Below, one piece after another: positions 38,892 to 47,556 of a DNA stretch of 64,000 nt. Numbering within the stretch: the stretch's first letter is position 1; each line of letters begins with the position of its first letter. The notes beneath the pieces are model-generated. The model did not search any database. It was not told where the DNA came from and saw nothing but the letters and a program-made list of their open reading frames with translations. This stretch comes from Pedobacter changchengzhani. Its GTDB lineage: Bacteria; Bacteroidota; Bacteroidia; Sphingobacteriales; Sphingobacteriaceae. Made by a program: the position numbers and the translations under genes. Location: positions 1-64,000 of the forward strand of contig NZ_SJCY01000001.1 of the NCBI RefSeq assembly GCF_004354365.1, read 5' to 3'.

Positions 38892-39794
38892 TTAAATATA
38901 TTTTAAGTTTACGTTATGTGTTTCAATTTGTAATTTTACGTTAGCGCCAACAATCATGGTTAGGTTGTTATCGATATGTCCGGTTGGGAAGTTAAAACAA
39001 ATAGGATAATTATATGCTTTAACGATATCAAAAATGACTTCTTCGGCAGTTTGTCCAAAAGGAATTTTTTCTTCGCTTATATCGCTGAAAGCACCAATAA
39101 TTAATCCACTCAAATTCTTAAGTTTACCAGCTCTTTTCAGCATTCGTAACATTCTATCAATTGAATATTCATGTTCGCCAACATCCTCTAAAAATAAAAT
39201 TCTATCCGTAAAATCCATTTCCGAAACCGAACCCTGCAGCATGCACAATAAAGTAAGGTTTCCGCCAATTAATATGCCGGAGCAGTTGCCAGCTTTATTT
39301 TCAAATTTGCTTTTGTAACTATATTCTTGTTTGGTGCCAAAAAGTGCTTTTTGTAGAGACAATAGCGATTCGGGCGTTGCATCATCAAAAGTATAGGGCA
39401 TTTGCGCATGGAGGCACTGTGTATTTAATTGCGCTATGGCATGAGATAAAAGTACTGTAACATCGCTAAAACCGACGATCCATTTAGGGTTTTTTTCAAA
39501 ATGGCTGAAATCCAAATCGTCAATAATTCTAACGGTTCCATAACCTCCACGACCACAAATTATCGCTTTTATAGAAGGATTATCTAAATATTGTTGTAAA
39601 TCTGCAGCACGAAGTTCATCGCTTCCGGCAAATTGATTGTAGCTTGCAGTTACACTTTTACCGATTACAACTTCCAATCCCCAATCTTTTAAAACGGTTA
39701 TGGCATGGTCAATCGGTTTTAATAGCTTCTTCGCCGGACAAACAATTGCAATTTTGTCGCCTTTTTTTAAATATGGTGGTTGTGTTGTGTTCAT
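38892..39794 (-). CDS. LD-carboxypeptidase (peptidase family S66)
   Basis: 300 residues. Cytosolic enzyme of murein recycling that removes the terminal D-Ala from tetrapeptides. Motifs: KKGDKIAIVCPAKKL at the N-terminus, IICGRGGYGTVRIIDDLD, WIVGFSDVTVLLSH with the nucleophile Ser, GGNLTLLCMLQGS, LFLEDVGEHEYSIDRML with the Glu, and FPTGHIDNNLTMIVGANVKL with the catalytic His. All three catalytic residues are present. First gene of a two-gene operon with DoxX. Confidence 0.93.
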   Translation of the reverse strand: MNTTQPPYLKKGDKIAIVCPAKKLLKPIDHAITVLKDWGLEVVIGKSVTASYNQFAGSDELRAADLQQYLDNPSIKAIICGRGGYGTVRIIDDLDFSHFEKNPKWIVGFSDVTVLLSHAIAQLNTQCLHAQMPYTFDDATPESLLSLQKALFGTKQEYSYKSKFENKAGNCSGILIGGNLTLLCMLQGSVSEMDFTDRILFLEDVGEHEYSIDRMLRMLKRAGKLKNLSGLIIGAFSDISEEKIPFGQTAEEVIFDIVKAYNYPICFNFPTGHIDNNLTMIVGANVKLQIETHNVNLKYI

Positions 39795-39897
39795 GTCTTT
39801 ATTGGTTGTTTAGCTTTTATCCCCAAACCCCAAAGGGGCTTTTTATTACGGCACAAATAGCTTTGGTCTTTTCGCTTTAGTCTTTATTCTTTATTCC

Positions 39898-39924
39898 TTG
39901 CTCTTTATTCTTTTCTTATATTTG
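39898..39924 (+). promoter_or_regulatory. Candidate Bacteroidota promoter for metG
   Basis: TTG at 39898-39900 and TATATTTG (fits TAnnTTTG) at 39917-39924, spaced 16 bp, slightly short for the class. Transcription would start near 39930, giving a very short leader before the TTG start codon at 39943. Confidence 0.4.
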
Positions 39925-39942
39925 ACAAAATAATTAAATGTT

Positions 39943-42048
39943 TTGGATAATAGTAAAATAAAAAGATATACCGTTACGGCGGCGCTTCCATACACCAACG
40001 GGCCAGTGCATATTGGCCATTTGGCTGGCGTTTACATACCTGCAGATATTTACGCACGCTTTTTACGCTCGAATAGAAGAGATGTGAAATTTGTTTGTGG
40101 ATCTGACGAGAATGGCGTGCCCATCACTTTAAAGGCCAAGCGCGAAGGCATTACGCCACAAGAAGTGGTAGATAAATACCATAAAATAATAGGCGATTCT
40201 TTTAAAGAGTTCGGGGTTTCTTTCGATATTTATCACCGTACATCGTCATTAACACACCACCAAACAGCTTCAGATTTTTTCGAAAACCTTTACGATAAAG
40301 GCGTTTTTACCGAAGAAGTAACTGAACAATATTACGATGAAGAGGCAAAGCAATTTTTGGCAGATCGCTATATTACAGGCACTTGCCCAAAATGCGGTAA
40401 CGAAAATGCGTACGGCGATCAATGCGAAAATTGTGGCTCTACTTTAAATGCAACAGATTTAATCAATCCAAAATCTACATTATCAGGTAATAAGCCCATT
40501 CTAAAAGAGACCAAAAACTGGTTTTTACCTTTAGATAAATACGAAGATCAGTTAAGAACGTATATCGAAAGCCATAAAGAGTGGCGTCCAAATGTTTACG
40601 GCCAATGCCAAAGTTGGCTAAACGCAGGTTTACAGCCTAGGGCAATGACGAGAGATTTAGATTGGGGCATTAAAGTTCCGGTTAAAGGTGCAGAAGGCAA
40701 GGTTTTATACGTTTGGTTTGATGCGCCAATAGGTTATATTTCTGCCACCAAAGAGCTTTGTAATTACGCAAAGCTTGATGTTTGGAATCCGATGGCAGAG
40801 GAATATTACATTCGTACTGTAGAATCTGATAAATGCGGTTGGGAAGAGTATTGGAAAGAAGAAGACACCAAATTGGTGCATTTTATCGGGAAAGATAACA
40901 TTGTATTCCACTGTATTATTTTTCCAGCGGTGCTGATGGCGCATGGCGGTTATATACTTCCTGATAATGTACCCGCGAACGAATTTTTGAATTTAGAGGG
41001 ACAAAAAATATCTACATCGAAAAACTGGGCGGTTTGGTTAAATGAATACCTGCGAGATTTTGAGGGGAAACAAGATGTTTTACGTTATGTGTTAACGGCT
41101 ACAGCACCCGAAACCAAAGACAATGATTTTACTTGGAAAGATTTTCAGGCGAGAAATAACAATGAGCTGGTTGCAATATTGGGCAACTTTGTAAATAGGG
41201 TAATGGTGCTTACCCATAAGTATTTTAATGGTGTGGTGCCAACCTGTATGGAAATTACAGCCCAAGATCAATCGGTGATTGACGAGTTGGCATTGTTCCC
41301 CGATAAGATTGCATTTTCGATAGAGAATTACCGTTTTAGAGAAGCTTTAAGTGAGGTAATGAATGTTGCCCGCTTGGGAAATAAATATTTGGCAGAAACC
41401 GAACCTTGGAAACTGATTAAAACAGATGAAGATAGAGTGCGGACCATTTTATTTGTTTCTTTACAAATTTGCGTAAACCTGCAAATTTTGATGGAACCAT
41501 TTATGCCGTTTACTTCAGAGAAATTGATGAATATGCTACAAAGTGGCGGACATATTTGGGAGGAAGCAGGATCGGCAAAATTAATTAAGCGTGGTCATAA
41601 AATTTGCGAAGCCGCTTTGCTTTTCGATAAAATTGAAGACGCAGCAATTGATTTCCAAATAGAAAAATTAAACCAAAGTAAAGCCACGAATGCGCTGGTA
41701 ACCGAGGTTGTGCCAGCAAAAGAAAATATAAATTTCGATCAATTTGGCGAAATGGATATTCGGGTGGCAACTATAACTGCTGCCGTAAAAGTTGAAAAAA
41801 CAAAGAAGCTGCTAAAACTTACCGTAAATACCGGATTGGATGAAAGAACGGTTGTTTCTGGCATTGCCGAGCATTACAAGCCCGAAGATATAATTGGGCA
41901 ACAAGTAAGTTTATTGGTTAATTTGGCACCAAGAGAAATTAAAGGAATTGTATCGCAAGGAATGATTTTAATGGCCGAAAATGCAGCAGGAAAATTGGTT
42001 TTTGTGGCACCAACTACAAATTTCGATAATGGAAGTGTAGTGAGGTAG
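39943..42048 (+). CDS. metG: Methionine--tRNA ligase
   Basis: 701 residues. Charges tRNA-Met. The catalytic core has the HIGH motif ([12 protein letters not shown]), a zinc knuckle ([18 protein letters not shown]) and the KMSKS-equivalent [12 protein letters not shown]; an anticodon-binding helical domain follows, and a C-terminal Trbp111-like tRNA-binding domain covers about 590-701 ([20 protein letters not shown]). The start must be TTG at 39943: an in-frame TAA lies at 39931 and there is no in-frame ATG before the catalytic core. An ATG at 39938 is out of frame. Confidence 0.97.
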   Translation: MDNSKIKRYTVTAALPYTNGPVHIGHLAGVYIPADIYARFLRSNRRDVKFVCGSDENGVPITLKAKREGITPQEVVDKYHKIIGDSFKEFGVSFDIYHRTSSLTHHQTASDFFENLYDKGVFTEEVTEQYYDEEAKQFLADRYITGTCPKCGNENAYGDQCENCGSTLNATDLINPKSTLSGNKPILKETKNWFLPLDKYEDQLRTYIESHKEWRPNVYGQCQSWLNAGLQPRAMTRDLDWGIKVPVKGAEGKVLYVWFDAPIGYISATKELCNYAKLDVWNPMAEEYYIRTVESDKCGWEEYWKEEDTKLVHFIGKDNIVFHCIIFPAVLMAHGGYILPDNVPANEFLNLEGQKISTSKNWAVWLNEYLRDFEGKQDVLRYVLTATAPETKDNDFTWKDFQARNNNELVAILGNFVNRVMVLTHKYFNGVVPTCMEITAQDQSVIDELALFPDKIAFSIENYRFREALSEVMNVARLGNKYLAETEPWKLIKTDEDRVRTILFVSLQICVNLQILMEPFMPFTSEKLMNMLQSGGHIWEEAGSAKLIKRGHKICEAALLFDKIEDAAIDFQIEKLNQSKATNALVTEVVPAKENINFDQFGEMDIRVATITAAVKVEKTKKLLKLTVNTGLDERTVVSGIAEHYKPEDIIGQQVSLLVNLAPREIKGIVSQGMILMAENAAGKLVFVAPTTNFDNGSVVR

Positions 42049-42093
42049 GTGATGAGCTTTTTATCATTTCTTTTGTATTAATCTTAACACAAC

Positions 42094-42386
42094 TATTAAA
42101 TCTGTCTTTGTCATTCCGGCTTTGGAGGAATCTATTTAGCTTTAGTTCGATATTTGTTTTGTTGGAGATTATGCTCAATTGGTGTTAAACTTAGGCTCAT
42201 CGTCATGCTGTCCCGATTTTCGGGATCAGCATCTTTCTTTCAATAAAGACCCTGAACTGAATTCAGGGTGACGCCCAAGCTGACCAAAACGTTCTTTAGC
42301 CCATTAAAAATGAATATTAATAATCGAACTCAGGTTATTAAATCTGACTTTGTCTTTGTCATTCCGACTTTGGAGGAATCGATTAA
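42094..42386. repeat. Repeat-rich intergenic region with hairpin elements
   Basis: Two direct copies of a segment with GTCATTCCG-C/A-CTTTGGAGGAAT (about 42094-42140 and 42336-42386) flank two hairpins: CTGTCCCGA-TTTT-CGGGATCAG (about 42208-42231) and ACCCTGAA-CTGAA-TTCAGGGT (about 42249-42270). The pattern resembles dispersed non-coding repeats common in Sphingobacteriaceae. No coding potential is seen in the 42049-42474 gap. Confidence 0.6.
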
Positions 42387-42448
42387 GGAAAAGGTTTTCA
42401 AAATAGATTCTTCTCTATGCGCTGCCTGAGAAAATTTTTAGTAAATAT

Positions 42449-42484
42449 TAGCCTTTAGGAAAATCTCCTAAAGGCTATTTTTTT
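42449..42484. terminator. Hairpin terminator between metG and a minus-strand gene
   Basis: TAGCCTTTAGGA (42449-42460) pairs with TCCTAAAGGCTA (42466-42477), followed by a T run on the plus strand. The right arm includes the stop codon of the minus-strand gene. The T run favours plus-strand termination. Confidence 0.7.
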
Positions 42485-43320
42485 ACGTATTTAGCTAAAA
42501 TGTATTTTGTTACTGGTTTCAAAACCTTATTGGTATCTAATGGATATTCTCCCCTCGAAGTATAAAATTCTGCACTATCCACATTCACTTTTACATACCA
42601 AACTTTGCCCAAAGCGTTTTCTGTCAACGTATCTGGTTGAGTAATTTTTTTTAAGTGCTTTGCTTTAAAGTGATCGATTTCCAAAATAGGCGTATCGCCA
42701 ACCTTTTTGTAAAAAGCCATGGTTTCGTAACGGTCAACTTTCCAATACATGTATTTTGGTTTAGCAATAAAATAAATAATAATGCCCATAATAGTTATTG
42801 AGACCAAAGCCAAAATAAGCTTGTTAAACTTAATTTTAGGCCTGGCATTCGCTTCAGGTTCAGTGATAAAATTATTACCACCTAGCTTTTTTTCTTCTCC
42901 GCTATGTACAGGTAAATTGGGCTTTTCTGATTGATTGGAGGTTAAAGATTTTTCGCCAACCGATGAAACTGCATAAGCATCTTTTAGTTGATAAGGGCGA
43001 GGTTGAAAATCAATTAGCCATGCCAAAAGTTCGATATATTTGGATCCAATTTTAATATCTTTCCCATTTAAAACTTTAACAAGTTGTTTAAATCCGTCGA
43101 TACCATAATGCTCAATCCCTTTGGTATAATCTTTATCCCGAACGGTAAAAAATAATCTCAGTATTTCATCATCTTTTATGGATGGTCTTTCGCTATAAAC
43201 GATAGCACATTCTGCCTTTAATTTAGCACCTGTCGGCGAGGTTAAATTTGGCGATAATTTACCTGATATTTTTCTGTTTTGATAGGCTTGGAGAACTTCT
43301 TTTCTATATGCTTCAGACAT
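42475..43320 (-). CDS. Hypothetical single-pass membrane protein
   Basis: 281 residues, no recognised family. The N-terminal cytoplasmic part (1-120) has a helical segment with KISGKLSPNLTSPTGAKLKAECAIVY. A polar linker leads to one membrane helix (about 167-186; LILALVSITIMGIIIYFIA). The C-terminal part (190-281) is predicted extracytoplasmic: YWKVDRYETMAFYKKVGDTP, GKVWYVKVNVDSAEFYTSRGEYP. A Lys/Asn-rich composition and normal codon pattern support a real gene. Function unknown. Confidence 0.7.
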   Translation of the reverse strand: MSEAYRKEVLQAYQNRKISGKLSPNLTSPTGAKLKAECAIVYSERPSIKDDEILRLFFTVRDKDYTKGIEHYGIDGFKQLVKVLNGKDIKIGSKYIELLAWLIDFQPRPYQLKDAYAVSSVGEKSLTSNQSEKPNLPVHSGEEKKLGGNNFITEPEANARPKIKFNKLILALVSITIMGIIIYFIAKPKYMYWKVDRYETMAFYKKVGDTPILEIDHFKAKHLKKITQPDTLTENALGKVWYVKVNVDSAEFYTSRGEYPLDTNKVLKPVTKYILAKYVKK

Positions 43321-43502
43321 TTGAGCGTATTAATTTTTTCATATTTAATGGAATTTCCAGAACACTAAAAGGAATTACTGGAATCATCGGAATTTCCGGA
43401 ATTCATGCTTTATTAATCCTGTAAGCCCCTATACATTTGTTTCGCAATCAGTAATTAAGCCAATCGCGATTTGGGTTAAATGTACAAAAAACTGATTTCA
43501 AA

Positions 43503-43676
43503 ATGAGTAACGGATGTGGCTGTTCATCATTGATTTGGGATTTAATTTTTAGCGCCCATATTCGACAACTCAAAAAAATCCCAAAAATTTCAGAAGGCCT
43601 TCTGATTTACAAATGTAGCAAGCGCTGTGAAACGGTTCGCGGTGCCCTACCATGTATTTCTATTCTAAATTTTTAA
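43503..43676 (+). CDS. Possible small Cys-containing protein (57 aa)
   Basis: An ATG frame of 57 codons starting MSNGCGCSSLIWD, with further cysteines in YKCSKRCETVRG, ending at TAA 43674-43676. It overlaps the next small ORF in another frame. No ribosome-binding site or family support; it could be chance. It occupies part of an otherwise empty 330-bp gap (43321-43651), which also holds repeated GGAATT..CC words of unknown meaning. Confidence 0.2.
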   Translation: MSNGCGCSSLIWDLIFSAHIRQLKKIPKISEGLLIYKCSKRCETVRGALPCISILNF

Positions 43677-43852
43677 CGATGTTTTTTCAAATCTTTTTTG
43701 CGCTTTTGTTAACTTTTTCAAGTCCGAAACAAACCAATATTAACAACAACACAGCCACAGCTAATCGCAGTAATGTGGATGAATCAGATAACGGGCCAAA
43801 ACCTGTTAGTGGTGAAAATGGACAAATTAATCCGCCAAGGCGACAAGATTAA
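43652..43852 (+). CDS. Small exported peptide, hypothetical
   Basis: 66 codons from ATG 43652, or 57 from ATG 43679. A hydrophobic segment (MFFQIFFALLLTFSS) resembling a signal peptide is followed by a short polar Asn/Pro-rich tail (TNINNNTATANRSNVDESDN). A perfect-stem terminator directly after the stop supports a transcribed unit. No family recognised. Confidence 0.4.
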   Translation: MYFYSKFLTMFFQIFFALLLTFSSPKQTNINNNTATANRSNVDESDNGPKPVSGENGQINPPRRQD

Positions 43853-43868
43853 ATTTTCCTTATTTTAT

Positions 43869-43906
43869 AAAGCGGTAATTCTAAAACAAAGAATTACCGC
43901 TTTAAT
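43869..43906. terminator. Hairpin terminator
   Basis: AAAGCGGTAATTCT (43869-43882) is perfectly complementary to AGAATTACCGCTTT (43890-43903), with a 7-nt loop and terminal T residues. It separates the small peptide gene from the histidine kinase gene. Confidence 0.8.
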
Positions 43907-43953
43907 TGGCCAATAATGTTGTAATAATTTTTAACTTAGTTTAAAAATTCAAC

Positions 43954-45618
43954 GTGAATCGTCTCACTCCATTAATAGCCTTATTGTTTTTAATAGCCTG
44001 TAAAAAAACCTCGGTTGTTGCTTGGAGAAGTGACGGTGATATTTATAATAAAGCATTTGATTTTAAAGATGAGAACAAAATGGATAGTGCTTTTTTTTAC
44101 TTCGATAAGGCCAAAATTGGATTTATAAAAGCGAAAGATAGTTTAGGCACGGCTAAATGCCTCCTTAATATGGGCATTATTTCTACAGAAAATGGCGATT
44201 ATTTTGGTGGGCAGGAGTCGGCACTAAATGCAATCCAATATTTCAATGCCTCTAAGAAGGAACAGTATCCCTATATTGAGAGTAATTATAACAACCTGGG
44301 CCTCGCCTCGCACTATTTAACCAATTATAGCAAGGCAATTTATTTTTACGAAAAATCGCTTTTATATGCGTCAAATGAGGAAGCCAAATGCGTTGTAAAA
44401 AATAATATCGCAAACATATACCGAGGCCAGCTTGCTTATAACAAAGCAATAGCGATATATGAACCTTTGCTAAAACAACCAATAAACAAGGTAGAATTTG
44501 CCAGAATATTATCCAATTTGGCTTTTACAAAGTGGCTGCAAAAGCCAGGATATAACGCGCTACCACAATTGCAAATTGCCCTTAAAATGCGGGTTAATGC
44601 GAAAGATTTATCGGGACAGAACGCCAGTTTTGCCCACTTGGCAGATTACTACGCTAATAAAAATCCAGATTCCGCCTTGCGGTATGCACGAAAAATGTAT
44701 GCTACATCGAAGAGGTTAAAAAGTGCCAACGATCAAATTCAAGCTTTGCAAAAAATGATTAGGCTTGGTAAGTTGGATGAGATAAAGCCCTATTTTATAC
44801 TTTACGCCAAGTTAGATGATAGCGTGCAAAATGCGCATACGAAAGCGAAAAATCAGTTTGCCGTAATCCGCTATGAAACAGAAAAACACAAAGCAGAATT
44901 TTTAAAATCGGAGGCAGAAAATGCAGAGAAGCAAAGCAGTATATTTATGCAATGGTTTATGCTGGCTATTTTAGCAATCGGTATTATTTTTACGGTGTTG
45001 TGGTTTAAGAAGAGAAATAAGCTATTGAAGCAACAGAAAGACCTCGAGGTAAAAGATACGGAGTTAAAATATGTGAAGAAAATTCATGACCGTGTTGCCA
45101 ATAAAGTTTATCAGGTGATGACGGAAGTTGAAAATGTGCCACACCTTACTAAAGATGATATTTTAGATAAGTTGGAAGTGATTTACGATATTTCGCGTGA
45201 TATTTCTTATGAAACCATTGAAGCAGGAACGCAAGATATTTTTTCCGAACAACTTAATGTAATGCTAAAATCTTACGCTTCGGCAACCACCAAAGTAGTA
45301 GTAAAGGATAACGAAGAAACGATTTGGAAAGGTGTAAACTTAGTTTGCAAATTGGAGATATTTTGTGTTTTGCAAGAGCTAATGACCAACATGAATAAGC
45401 ACAGCCATGCCAAAGAAGTGGAAATAAATTTTAAAAGAGAAAATAATAATATAAAAATTAACTATAAAGATGACGGTGTAGGCATCGCCAAGGCACTTCA
45501 GTGTAAAAATGGACTTACCAATACGGGAACCCGTATAAATACTATTAATGGTACAATTACCTTTGATACCGAAATAGAGAAAGGACTAAAGATTAATATT
45601 TCTTTCCCTGTTTTATAA
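43954..45618 (+). CDS. TPR-containing sensor histidine kinase
   Basis: 554 residues from GTG 43954. The lipobox-like start LLFLIACKKTS is followed by TPR repeats (about 30-290; DSAFFYFDKAKIGFIKAKD, NYSKAIYFYEKSLLYA), a membrane helix (about 332-350; FMLAILAIGIIFTVLWF), a short coiled coil and the kinase region. The likely phosphoacceptor is H378 in KKIHDRVANK. The HATPase has an N box (ELMTNMNKHSHAKEV) and a G1-like DDGVGI. Topology: periplasmic TPR sensor, cytoplasmic kinase. Its response regulator follows 11 bp downstream. Confidence 0.88.
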   Translation: MNRLTPLIALLFLIACKKTSVVAWRSDGDIYNKAFDFKDENKMDSAFFYFDKAKIGFIKAKDSLGTAKCLLNMGIISTENGDYFGGQESALNAIQYFNASKKEQYPYIESNYNNLGLASHYLTNYSKAIYFYEKSLLYASNEEAKCVVKNNIANIYRGQLAYNKAIAIYEPLLKQPINKVEFARILSNLAFTKWLQKPGYNALPQLQIALKMRVNAKDLSGQNASFAHLADYYANKNPDSALRYARKMYATSKRLKSANDQIQALQKMIRLGKLDEIKPYFILYAKLDDSVQNAHTKAKNQFAVIRYETEKHKAEFLKSEAENAEKQSSIFMQWFMLAILAIGIIFTVLWFKKRNKLLKQQKDLEVKDTELKYVKKIHDRVANKVYQVMTEVENVPHLTKDDILDKLEVIYDISRDISYETIEAGTQDIFSEQLNVMLKSYASATTKVVVKDNEETIWKGVNLVCKLEIFCVLQELMTNMNKHSHAKEVEINFKRENNNIKINYKDDGVGIAKALQCKNGLTNTGTRINTINGTITFDTEIEKGLKINISFPVL

Positions 45619-45629
45619 ATTAAAGGAAC

Positions 45630-46298
45630 ATGTTTAAAAAAGTATTAATTGTAGAAGACCACGAAAGCGTAAGTATTTCTGTACAAAAATCGTTAACAGA
45701 TTTAGGTATTCCTTACGACAGTAGGGATTATGTTTACTATTGTGATGATGCCATAAAACGTATTGAAAAAGCAATAGCCGAGAACGAACCGTACGAATTA
45801 TTGATAACTGATTTATCATTTGAAGAAGATACACCACAATTGCTAAAAACCGGTGTAGATTTAATTAAAGCCGTGAAGGAAATTCAGCCAAAAATGAAAA
45901 CTTTGGTATTTTCGATAGAAAACAGAGCGCATGTTGCACAATTACTGTTGAAGGAGTTAGATATTGATGCATTTATACCCAAAGCCAGGCACGATGCAAA
46001 GGATCTTAAATTAGCTATTGAAGCTTTGGCCAATGGCAAGAAATATTTTTCTAATAACTTGAAACAAACGGTAAAAGACGAAACCCCTTTTAAATTTACC
46101 GATTACGATACGGTATTGCTGAAACTGCTTGCTAACGGAACCGCGCAAAAAGATATTCCTATTTATTTTAAAAAGCACAATGTTGTGCCCGCCGGCTTAA
46201 GTAGTATAGAGAAACGCTTAAGTCAAATTAAAACGACCCTAAATCTATCTAGCAACGAGCATTTAATTGCTTATGTTAAGGATAGAAAAGTAATCTGA
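45630..46298 (+). CDS. Response regulator, partner of the TPR kinase
   Basis: 222 residues. REC domain (1-125) with acidic pair E9/D10, phosphoacceptor D61 (LLITDLSF), the switch Ser in LVFSIENRAH and Lys in FIPKARH. The C-terminal part (about 150-222; DYDTVLLKLLANGTAQKDIPIYF, SSIEKRLSQIKTTLNLSSNEHLIAYV) is a LuxR-like helix-turn-helix, somewhat degenerate. Probably a DNA-binding transcription factor. Two TACGG-N4-CCGTA promoters lie immediately downstream and are candidate targets. Confidence 0.88.
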   Translation: MFKKVLIVEDHESVSISVQKSLTDLGIPYDSRDYVYYCDDAIKRIEKAIAENEPYELLITDLSFEEDTPQLLKTGVDLIKAVKEIQPKMKTLVFSIENRAHVAQLLLKELDIDAFIPKARHDAKDLKLAIEALANGKKYFSNNLKQTVKDETPFKFTDYDTVLLKLLANGTAQKDIPIYFKKHNVVPAGLSSIEKRLSQIKTTLNLSSNEHLIAYVKDRKVI

Positions 46299-46425
46299 TT
46301 TAAAAAACTATCATTATTCGCCCCACTTTGAAAGGGGAAAATTAAAATTTTAGAAAGAATTTAGGTTTCGCTTGCAAGGGCGCGCTTAAGCAAAAAGGCA
46401 ATATTTGGCAGAATATCCCCGACAT

Positions 46426-46469
46426 TACGGTTTCCCGTAACGTTTAGGGTTTTTGATGTATTATCTTTG
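46426..46469 (+). promoter_or_regulatory. Inverted-repeat promoter, site 1
   Basis: TACGG-TTTC-CCGTA (46426-46439), then exactly 22 nt, then TATCTTTG (46462-46469), a Bacteroidota -7 box. The inverted repeat sits over the -33 position, as for a site bound by an activator that replaces the -33 contact. The gene starting at 46544 is downstream. Same architecture as 47015 and 61006. Confidence 0.7.
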
Positions 46470-46543
46470 GTTTTGTACATCGAAACAGGTCATATTAATG
46501 CTAAAACTCATATCAATTTAAAATAATTTTAACCCTTTAAAAA

Positions 46544-46948
46544 ATGAAAACTATAATACTTTCCGTTTTATTAACTTTAGCTTACATCATTTCATTTGGG
46601 CAGGCCCATTTAGGTTTAAGTGAATCTGAAATAAAAAGCTTGCACCCTGATAATGTTTGGACTAGAAATAGCACAAATAAGGGTATAAAATATATAGTCT
46701 CCGATTTTTTTTATGGAACCTTTGCATATTATTTTGATAGTGAATCATCGCTTTCGGATTGGGTGATACAGATACCATTTAACAATATTAAATTAAATGG
46801 ACAGGTAGAAGAGTACAATAAGAAGTATGTAATTACTTCAGACACCACTTGGACTGCTTATTTGGATGGAGGAACGAGACTGTACATCAGTTTACTTTAT
46901 GATGAGGACAATAAGAATTCCTATTTTTCATATTCGGATACAAAATAG
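46544..46948 (+). CDS. Small exported protein, hypothetical
   Basis: 134 residues with a signal peptide (LTLAYIISFGQ). The mature part (HLGLSESEIKSLHPDNVWTR, GTFAYYFDSESSLSDWVIQIPF, ISLLYDEDNKNSYFSYSD) looks like a small alpha/beta domain. No family named. It is driven by the inverted-repeat promoter at 46426 and lies next to the two-component genes, so it may be a regulon member. Confidence 0.65.
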   Translation: MKTIILSVLLTLAYIISFGQAHLGLSESEIKSLHPDNVWTRNSTNKGIKYIVSDFFYGTFAYYFDSESSLSDWVIQIPFNNIKLNGQVEEYNKKYVITSDTTWTAYLDGGTRLYISLLYDEDNKNSYFSYSDTK

Positions 46949-47014
46949 ATTCGGCAAGCTAAAGCGTTGTTAACCTTACGTCTGAATATTTTAAAATAAA
47001 AATAATTTCAATAG

Positions 47015-47058
47015 TACGGTTTCCCGTAAGTTTTGTATTTTTTGATGTGTTATCTTTG
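47015..47058 (+). promoter_or_regulatory. Inverted-repeat promoter, site 2
   Basis: TACGG-TTTC-CCGTA (47015-47028), 22 nt, then TATCTTTG (47051-47058). Sequence similarity to site 1 extends through the spacer (TTTTTGATGT). No good gene begins within the next 480 bp, so it may drive a long leader into the Hsp70 cluster at 47557 or an unrecognised small gene. Confidence 0.68.
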
Positions 47059-47556
47059 GTTATTATTAAGATATGAGGGTATTTTAAGTAATTATTGAGG
47101 TGTTATGCGGATGAGAATACGTGTGTATGCTTCCTAAAAATATTTAAATAGAAAAGAAAACTAATTAGATCAAAAAAAATATACTGTTAACGCTTGCTCT
47201 CAATTTAAAATGTGGGGATTGTTCCTATTCTTGGGATGGAGGAGGGCAATCTCCCGTTTTTGAGGAAAAACTAAAAAATTTTATTAGATTCGTTTATTAG
47301 ATAATTTCCTGGTAAATATAAAAAACACGTCACTAATACTGAATATGATTAAAAAATTAAGGCTCCTCAAATTTTGGATATTTATTCCATGTACTTTCGC
47401 TAAACCAAAAATTCAAGATTTTGATCATGTTTCGTTTCGTAAAAGAGAAAAGAGCAGACACTTCTTTTTGGGAAATTAGGACACTTAAACAGCAACTTCG
47501 GCATAGTGAAATATGTAATTGCTTATACTTAATTCAATTTATTAAAATGAATAAAA
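47059..47556. other. Approximately 500-bp region between promoter site 2 and the Hsp70 cluster
   Basis: No convincing gene. The longest ATG frame noticed runs 47345-47479 (44 codons, MIKKLRLLKFWIF start) and has no family support. A stretch near 47218-47265 is G-rich and could fold. If transcription starts at about 47065 this would be a long 5' leader. Confidence 0.4.

Noticed and set aside
47345-47479. 44-codon ORF before the Hsp70 cluster
   Set aside because: No ribosome-binding site, family or typical signal; kept only as a note in the gap description.
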